Positions 57,499-64,000 of a stretch of DNA of 64,000 nt are shown piece after piece. The translations under genes were made by a program, and so were the position numbers. Origin of the DNA: Coffea arabica. Lineage: Eukaryota; Streptophyta; Magnoliopsida; Gentianales; Rubiaceae. The stretch spans positions 7,722,525 to 7,786,524 of the forward strand of contig NC_092330.1 in NCBI RefSeq assembly GCF_036785885.1, in the 5' to 3' direction. Numbering within the stretch: the stretch's first letter is position 1; the number at the start of each line of letters is the position of its first letter. Under the pieces are notes generated by a model. That model did not search any database, was not told the DNA's origin, and saw only the letters and a list, made by a program, of their open reading frames with translations.

Positions 57499-58846
57499 TG
57501 TGACGACCCCATCTCCCCCTAGAGCGTACTATGACGATCGGAAAATTTCCTTATATTTTTCGTAAAAATTCCCTTTTATTTGAAAATTATTACTTTATAA
57601 TAGCCCTACTACCCAATCACCCCACAATAAGTGCAAATGAACATTGAATTAAGGGTTTTCCCTTTTCGTTTTCAAGATTAGCGCGAATTAGGGTTTTATG
57701 CCTTTTTGTAGTGTGACTAATCGGTACGGAGTGTGGATCAAATTTGGTGATTAAGAGTGAGTTTTAGATGATATTAAGTGTGTGATTAGAAGTGATAATA
57801 ATAAATTAGTGAATTATATGTTAAAACCCTAGTATACGCGATTTAAAGAAAATCGACTCGAACCGACGGGTACCGTTTATTACCGGGTAAACACACCACT
57901 TGACCCATACTTTATTACCTTAATCTTCTCATTTTATTTCAGCTAATTAACCCTCAAAAATATCTCATACATCAGCCACAATATTTGACCAAGAAAAATG
58001 AGAGAAAATGCTAGAAAGAAAACAAGTGTCAAGGCCTCTGTGGAAGTTGGACTGTGACCAACTTGTTTTAACATTCATAAAACAAAAATTTGACCAAAAT
58101 TCCTTCATTTTTCACTCTTGCTTGGCTGACCTATAGAGAGGAGAGAAGAGAGAAAAACTTCACCTTGCACCTTAATTTCAAGCCTCAATCTTGAGTTTCA
58201 ACCGATAATCTTGCAAATTCCTCCACAAAAGTTGATCTCTAAGGAAGTTTAAGGGTTTTAGTGGAGTGATTTGGGAAAAAGAAGGTCTTGGCAGCTTTTT
58301 TACATAGGGATTAAGGTGAATTTGGTAAGAAACTCCCCTCTACTTCTTATATGTGTAAACTAGAAGCTTAAAGTTGTAGTTTTGATGGATTTATGGGGAA
58401 AATTTCATGGGTTAAATGATATATTGGGATCTTTAGCTAGAGTTTATATTTTCAGCCTTGATTATGGTTATCTACCTCTTAATTGATGTTATTGAGCTAG
58501 TAATTGGTGGGTTTGATGACAGAACACTTGTTAGATATGAATTTATAGAGTAAAGGTGCAAATTTCAGAATTTGGAAACCAAGCTACCCTGTTCTGCTTG
58601 CTTCTGGTTGACCATGATGGAGGCCAAATTAGGCTTAGCACAAAACATAAAAGTTGTAGAAAATGATGTTTTATAGTTGTCTGTAAAATTTCAGCTCAAT
58701 TGGAGTACTGTAGCATGTTAAATGACCAAAATACCCTTGACTGCCCATAAGCCCTGTTTCACGGACAGTTTTCTGTCTTCGTGGAGATTTCCATTTTTGA
58801 CTCTGAAAATGCATGATTTAGCTTTGGAGTCCTTGATAATAAATGT

Positions 58847-59124
58847 AGATATATGTCTTGGCTTCGAAACGCTGTAAGATACACCTCAATCAGACTTCAA
58901 TAGCCTGAGTTATTGTCTTTTAATCATAGCGCGGTTAACTAGTCTGATTATGAGATGCTGGTTCTGTAATTTGAAATTTTGACCTAGATATATGTCTTGG
59001 CTTCGAAACGCTGTAAGATACACCTCAATCAGACTTCAGTAGCCTGAGTTATTGTCTTTTAATCATAGCGCGGTTAACTAGTCTGATTGTGAGATACTGG
59101 TTCTGTAATTTGAAATTTTGACCT
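58847..59124. repeat. 139-bp tandem duplication in element F 5' LTR
   Basis: Two copies beginning AGATATATGTCTTGGCTTCG at 58847 and 58986, differing at only a few bases. The 3' LTR has one copy (about 63660-63805). Confidence 0.88.
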
Positions 59125-59755
59125 AGATACGCTACGAACTGGACTGAGTGGTCTTCATCGAAGTTGTAGGCCTTTATCTTAGCTTCGAAATGGTATAAAT
59201 TACACCCCAATCTGACAAGCGTAGTTTTGGTTGTGTCTGTTCTGCTAAGCGATGTCAAATCTATCTTTTGTTTTCTGACTTAAACTTCATTTCCGGATAT
59301 TTTCCTACCTTGATTTGTACTTGTACGAATTTGAACCTATTAAACGGCTATTGAAATGAGATTATTTTGTGTGTGACTTTGGGATTGATTGAAGAAAATA
59401 ATGAAGCCATAAATGGCTAGAAAATAGATAAATACAGAGGGCATGCTATCCAAAATTTTAGAGCTACGCGATTCCTTCAAGTTGAGTTGATCTTGGTAAA
59501 AATGATGCGTTTTGGGAGTTGTTTGTAACCTTATGACCAACTGTTATCTTTTTGTTCAAAAGTCATATTTTATTCTTTTGTACTAGTACTTAACCTGGGA
59601 AGGCATACGACTTGTAGTCGAGCCTCATTGATGCATTACATTTACTGGGTTTGTGGATGTGTAAACTATAATTGTTTTATCTTAGTTATTTTAGGGTTTC
59701 TTGGCGATTAAAGCCACTTTGGGTAAAAACTTTTGGAGTATCTGTACTGGAACTG

Positions 59756-60446
59756 GTGAGTGAACCACTCCCCTCATTTGTTATTTAATTTGATTTCTAT
59801 ACATGCAATCTGTGATATGAATGACTGTACTATCTGTTCATTCTATTTGAGACGAGAGTGTACTTTATTACACTCGTTCTCTTATATGTCTGTATGCCTA
59901 TGTACTGTGTGAATTTGGATCTGTTATCTGTATCTGTATCTGTTCTGACGTCGTTTGGAGGCTTGTATCCAACGACTTTTCTGTGACCTCCGAACTCAAA
60001 ACTTGTGGCTAGTTACTCGAGTCGAGCCGGCAAGGGCCAAATCAATTAGATAACGAACCACAATAGTCTGATTTGAAATCTTTGGGTATTGAGACCCTTG
60101 ATTCCGGTATATTCAAGTAATACCACTTCTGTTACTGTTGAGGTGTTCGGGCCCGTTAGGGGAAAATTTGGTGGACGGAATTTGGCGTAAAGCGGGGTCT
60201 ATAGATATAGTTGTTCTTTATACGTTGATGGAGAGTCAATGGGTTTGGATCAAGTACTGCAACAGTAATTTTGGGCTCCTGAGAGCCATCCGTATCCTTT
60301 CCATTTAAAATGTTTGTTTATTTCCGTATTGAATATGCCTATGTGACTAATGGAATATGAATTACCGTGATTCTAAACTGCTACTATGTTAGTACCTCAT
60401 TGAGCGTAAGCTCATCCCGTTTTTGTTAATTTTTTTTTCTTTACAG
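59756..60446 (+). other. Candidate intron in element F 5' LTR
   Basis: Donor GAACTG|GTGAGTGAACC at 59756 and acceptor TTTTTTTCTTTACAG|GGAAC at 60446 (691 bp). It lies in a position homologous to the element C candidate intron (32140-32779). Inferred only. Confidence 0.35.
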
Positions 60447-60744
60447 GGAACTTCTTTTGGAAATCATGATGTTGAGACACGAGTAAGTTAGTTAGATATT
60501 CTTTTGTTCTTTGGTATAGCTCCTCGACAGTTGGAAACCCTAATGTATCAATCTAATATTCTCTTTTGGATTTGTAAATCTAATACCCTGTATATATATA
60601 TATGAAAGCATTTTCTCATATGTACATGGAATTTTACTTGTGTGTGTACTCTTTAATGTTAGTTAACATTTGCTTGTATTAGGTTGGGTTTTGGACGCGC
60701 GTGAAATTTGGACAAGAAAAGAAGAAATTTCTGCCGGGCACTGT

Positions 60745-60902
60745 TCATAAGAATCCGACCAAGTATCTGGCCAGTTCTTGGTCGGATATTTGGCCGGATA
60801 GGCAAGGGAAATTGAAAAAAATTTGGGTTGGCTACTGCCTCCAATCCTGCCAGGAATCCGGTAGGGTATCAGGCCAGAAACCGGCCGGATTGTGACGTGG
60901 CA
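60745..60902. repeat. CCGGCC module in element F 5' LTR
   Basis: CTGGCCAGTTCTTGGTCGGA and CCAGAAACCGGCCGGATTGT units ending TGACGTGGCA, as in element C, but near the 3' end of the LTR instead of its start. Confidence 0.65.
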
Positions 60903-61154
60903 GTAGTGTTCATTTTCAGTTTCGTTTTCGTTTCCAATTTTCTTTTCATGGTAGTGCTTAAGGGTTGTCCTATTTCACCACGTGGTTTGGTAACTTATAT
61001 TTGAATTGGTGGCCTTTAATTGTTCGTTTTCTTGGGGGTTGATCGCGCGTAACATAGGGTTTGTGTGATTCGACTCCGTAGTCCTGGCGAGACTTGGGCA
61101 GACGGTCCGCTAACCCCTCTAGTTCATCTTAGGAGGAGGTGGGGCTGTCACAGG

Positions 61155-61166
61155 TGGTATCAGAGC
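61155..61166 (+). promoter_or_regulatory. Primer-binding site of element F (tRNA-iMet)
   Basis: TGGTATCAGAGC two bases after the LTR end, same type as element C. Confidence 0.87.
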
Positions 61167-61794
61167 CATTTCGCGTGATCTTTGCACGGAGTGAGTTTGG
61201 ATCTAGTGGTGTTATGATCCCGATTGTGTGAATAAGTGTAAAGGAATTTGTGCTATTTTTTAGGCGTAGGCTATGAATCGTGTCCGTTATAAGTGTAGAT
61301 CCCTTATTGTGGTACTTGCAAAAGATAGATATGTATGTCGAGAAGAAATCTTTAATAGGGATGATTTACTCTTGGGACCGGCTGGCTCGAGTTGTGAATT
61401 ATCTTCTTTGGGATTCTTGTACCCGGCTACTAAAGAGATGAAAGTCTAGGTTAGAAAGGACTTGGGCGAACTGGAAATGTGATTCTATGGAACTTTGTGT
61501 GATTTGTTCGGGTGTCATTAAGTATGAGTAACCTTGTCTAAGATATGAATTGTGCTATTCTCATAGAGTATGGACAGAACCCTAGAGGGAGAAAGCTTTT
61601 CGTTAGTTGCTTTTGAACCTTTGGCCTAGTTGGTATATAGTACTTTTGATAACCCAGATACTTTCATGGAATTTCCTTTTGCTTGTATCTAACTGACTAT
61701 TACCGTGTGATTTATTTGATAAAGTTGTGTTATATATATATGATTTTGATCTGTGTGTACTTTTGTTACTTACTTATGCATGTAATTATCTTTA

Positions 61795-62886
61795 ATGTTC
61801 TATTCACTTTTCAACCATAGATTGGTTAGACAAATTGAGGGTACTCGTAGTGGACGAGGTCACGGGCGCGGACGTAAGCAACTCTCGAATGAAAGGGGTA
61901 ATCGGGAACCCACGCCTGAACCTAGGGTTGACCCAAATGCTCAGGTAGCCTTTGCTATCCAGCGCATGACCGATCTGTTAGCTCATATAGTGGAACACCA
62001 GGGCCAAACCCCTAATTCTCAACCTGAAAACCCTGGTAACAATGTAGAGGGCGAGGATAAAGCCCTCGAAAGGTTCCAAAAGTTCTCCCCACCAAAATGC
62101 CTTGGAGGACCAGACCCTAACGTGGCTGAGAGGTGGCTGGAGAAGATGATCGATATTTTTGCTACATTACATTATACTGAGGAGAGACAAGTAACCTTCG
62201 CTGTCTTCCAACTGGAGGGAGCAGCCCGATCTTGGTGGAATATCATTAGACTGAAATGGGGAAGAGAACAAACTCCGAGGATATGGGTGAACTTCATGAG
62301 GGAATTCAACACCAAGTTTTTCCCTCCTCTAATCCAAGAAAAGAATGAAGATGAATTCATTCGGTTTCGCCAAGGAATTCAGACCGTGGCTGAGTATGAG
62401 AGTCAATTTACTCGGTTATCTAAGTTTGCGCCCAAATTGATTGTAACCGAACAAAGACGGATAAGACTTTTTGTCCAGGAATTAAATGTTGAGATTCAGA
62501 AGGATTTGGCTGTAGCCCAACTTAGTACCTTTAGTGATGCTGTGGAGAAAGCCCAGCGGATTGAAAATGCGAGGTTACATGTGAGAAACTTTCAAGCCAA
62601 GAAAGGAGCTTCCCTGGGAGTAGCTCGGAACAAGAAGATAAGCATACACCCCCTAAGATTGGAAAGGGAAACGAGGGAGTACGACAACCGGGGGTGTCGC
62701 GTGATGTCTCACAGAGGGGATCAGTCTCTACTACTCGTGGTTCCTGTGGATATTGCGGAGGGCCAAATCATACGGAGGGAAATTGTTGAAAAAAAGAGGG
62801 GAAATGTCTGCGCTGTAAGAGCGCCAATCATTGGATTGCTGACTGTCCAGTTTGATTGGGAAAAGAAAAAGGGATCCAGTTACTAA
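61795..62886 (+). pseudogene. Gag (element F), frameshifted before its zinc knuckles
   Basis: A 363-codon frame from the ATG at 61795. Basic start (RSGRGHGRGRKQ), then the capsid domain at residues about 85-260: LERFQKFSPPKCLGGPDPNV, AERWLEKMIDIFATLHYTEE, FQLEGAARSWWNII, EFNTKFFPPLIQEKNEDEFI. This is Tekay/Del-type Gag. After about 62640 the knuckles are in another frame (CGYCGGPNHTEGNC and CLRCKSANHWIADC, 62742-62850), so a frameshift near 62650-62700 separates them and the in-frame C-terminus is nonsense. A stop also lies between the two knuckles. No pol follows. Confidence 0.85.
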
Positions 62887-63070
62887 CTGAGACTAACCCC
62901 AGACAGTCGAAAGGGGAAGGTATTGGATCGAAGGCACCAGCTCAGGTATATTCTCTAGAGTACTATCAGGTTCCTGACTCGTCTGAGGACGTAGAAGGTA
63001 CAATCCGTTGGTTACTTTAGATTTTGATAGATCATGTTCATAAGAAAATTTCGAGGACGAAATTTCTTTA

Positions 63071-63083
63071 AGGGGGAGAGAGT
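63071..63083 (+). promoter_or_regulatory. Polypurine tract of element F
   Basis: AAGGGGGAGAGAG, all purine, adjacent to the second LTR. Confidence 0.85.
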
Positions 63084-64000
63084 GTGACGACCGGAAAATT
63101 TCCTTATATTTTTCATAAAAATTCCCTTTTATTTGGAAATTATTACTTTATAATAGCCCTACTACCCAATCACCCCACAATAAGTGTAAATGAACATTGA
63201 ATTAAGGGTTTTCCCTTTTCGTTTTCAAGATTAGCGTGAATTAGGGTTTTACGTCTTTTCGTAGTATGACTAATCGGTACGGAGTGTGGATTAAATTTGG
63301 TGATTAAGAGTGAGTTTTAGATCATATTAAGTGTGTGATTAGAAGTGATAATAATAAATTAGTAAATTATAAGTTAAAACCCTATTATACGTGATTTAAG
63401 GAAAATCGACTCGAATCAACGGTTGACCATGATGGAGGCTGAATTAGGCTTGAGCACAAAACATGAAAGTTGTAGGGAATGATGTTTTATAGTTGTCTGT
63501 AAAATTTCAACTCAATCGGAGCACTGTAGCATGTAAAATGACCGAAATACCCTTGACTGCCCATAAGCCCTGTTTCGCGGGCAGTTTTCTATCTTCGTGG
63601 AGATTTCCATTTTTGACTCTGAAAATGCATGATTTAGCTTTGGAGTCCTCATAAGAAACGTAGGTATACGTCTTGGCTTCAAAACGCCATAACATAAACT
63701 TCAATCGGACTTCAGTAGCCTGAGATATTTTCGTTTAATCATAGCGCGGTTAACTAGTCTGATTGTGAGATGCTGGTTCTGTAATTTGAAATTTTGACCT
63801 AGATATGCTATGAACTGGACTGAGTGGTCTTTATCAAAGTTTTAGGCCTTTATCTTAGCTTTGAATGGTATAAATTACACCCCAATCCGACAAGCGTAGG
63901 TTCGGTTGTGTCTGTTCCGCTAAGCGACGTCAAATCTATCTGTTATTTTCTGACTTAAACTTCATTTCCGAACATTTTCCTAACTTGAATTTGTACTTGT
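63084..64000 (+). repeat. 3' LTR of element F, partial
   Basis: Starts TGTGACGACCGGAAAATT. At about 63420 it jumps from the position matching 57860 to that matching 58608, an internal deletion of roughly 740 bp with a short ACGG/GGTTGACC junction. It continues to the window end. Confidence 0.88.

Larger units (their letters stand above)
57499..61152 (+). repeat. 5' LTR of element F (3654 bp)
   Basis: Starts TGTGACGACC and ends GCTGTCACA. Compared with the 3' LTR it has about 30 extra bp at 57509-57538 (lost in the 3' copy between two TGACGA repeats), a segment at about 57870-58605 absent from the 3' copy, and a 139-bp tandem duplication (58847-59124) that is single in the 3' copy. A CCGGCC module is at 60745-60902. 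Confidence 0.88.
57499..64000 (+). mobile_element. Element F: gag-only Tekay/Del-like Ty3/gypsy element (3' LTR runs off window)
   Basis: 5' LTR 57499-61152, primer site, gag, the TTTCGAGGACGAAATTTCTT phrase, polypurine tract, and a second LTR from 63084. Internal length is only 1931 bp and no pol domain is present. LTR ends, leader, gag end and 3' noncoding sequence are clearly homologous to element C. Its expected target duplication is ATTCC (57494-57498), to be checked right of the window. Confidence 0.9.

Noticed and set aside
1..64000. tRNA, rRNA or other structured RNA genes
   Set aside because: Read through for tRNA-like arms and rRNA cores; only the short primer-binding sites complementary to tRNA ends were found.

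Overview
This is plant nuclear DNA, from a dicot-like repeat-rich genome that I cannot place more precisely. It is AT-rich and full of LTR retrotransposons of typical plant lineages (Tat, Athila, Tekay/Del-like and another chromovirus, SIRE-like copia) plus an L1-type LINE. Ordinary host sequence is scarce: one complete pectinesterase/invertase-inhibitor gene (47572-48126, +) and one intact intronless BolA4-like reading frame (25823-26311, -). The latter carries the marks of a processed retrocopy: a 13-nt A run and an 11-bp target duplication.

Layout. 1-12535: element B, a Tat-type Ty3/gypsy element with an intact gag, nearly all of pol deleted, three tandem-repeat arrays, a polypurine tract and a 5.26-kb 3' LTR; its 5' LTR lies left of the window. 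B sits inside element A (12536 to about 25.1 kb). A is a second Tat element whose gag end, protease, RT, RNase H, second (archaeal-type) RNase H and integrase are all present but broken by stops. A also carries an antisense plant-mobile-domain gene (18807-21927, -) with its own candidate TATA box and leader intron, then its 3' LTR. 25622-26338: BolA4 retrocopy. 27043-40090: an L1-type LINE split into three pieces by a solo LTR (28230-29346) and by gag-only element C (30240-37524). 40894-46499: element E, a complete but decayed minus-strand chromovirus. 46505-49820: host DNA with the inhibitor gene and a 54-bp triplication. 49821-54341: element G, Athila-like, with gag and protease only. 54342-57498: element H, a second Athila-like element, cut by element F (57499 to window end). 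F is another gag-only element, related to C.

Reading the nests gives a relative order: A before B; the LINE before both the solo LTR and C; H before F. Target duplications support C (CTGTT), E (GGAAA), the solo LTR (ATCCG), the LINE (9 bp) and the BolA retrocopy (11 bp, one mismatch).

The common theme is non-autonomy. B, C and F lack pol, and G lacks RT and integrase. C and F share the same gag-to-3'UTR junction although their LTRs have diverged widely, so the gag-only form probably spread as a lineage in its own right. The most unusual gene-like unit is the antisense mobile-domain gene of element A, which appears to have its own promoter and a 1.3-kb leader intron containing an 81-bp tandem array.
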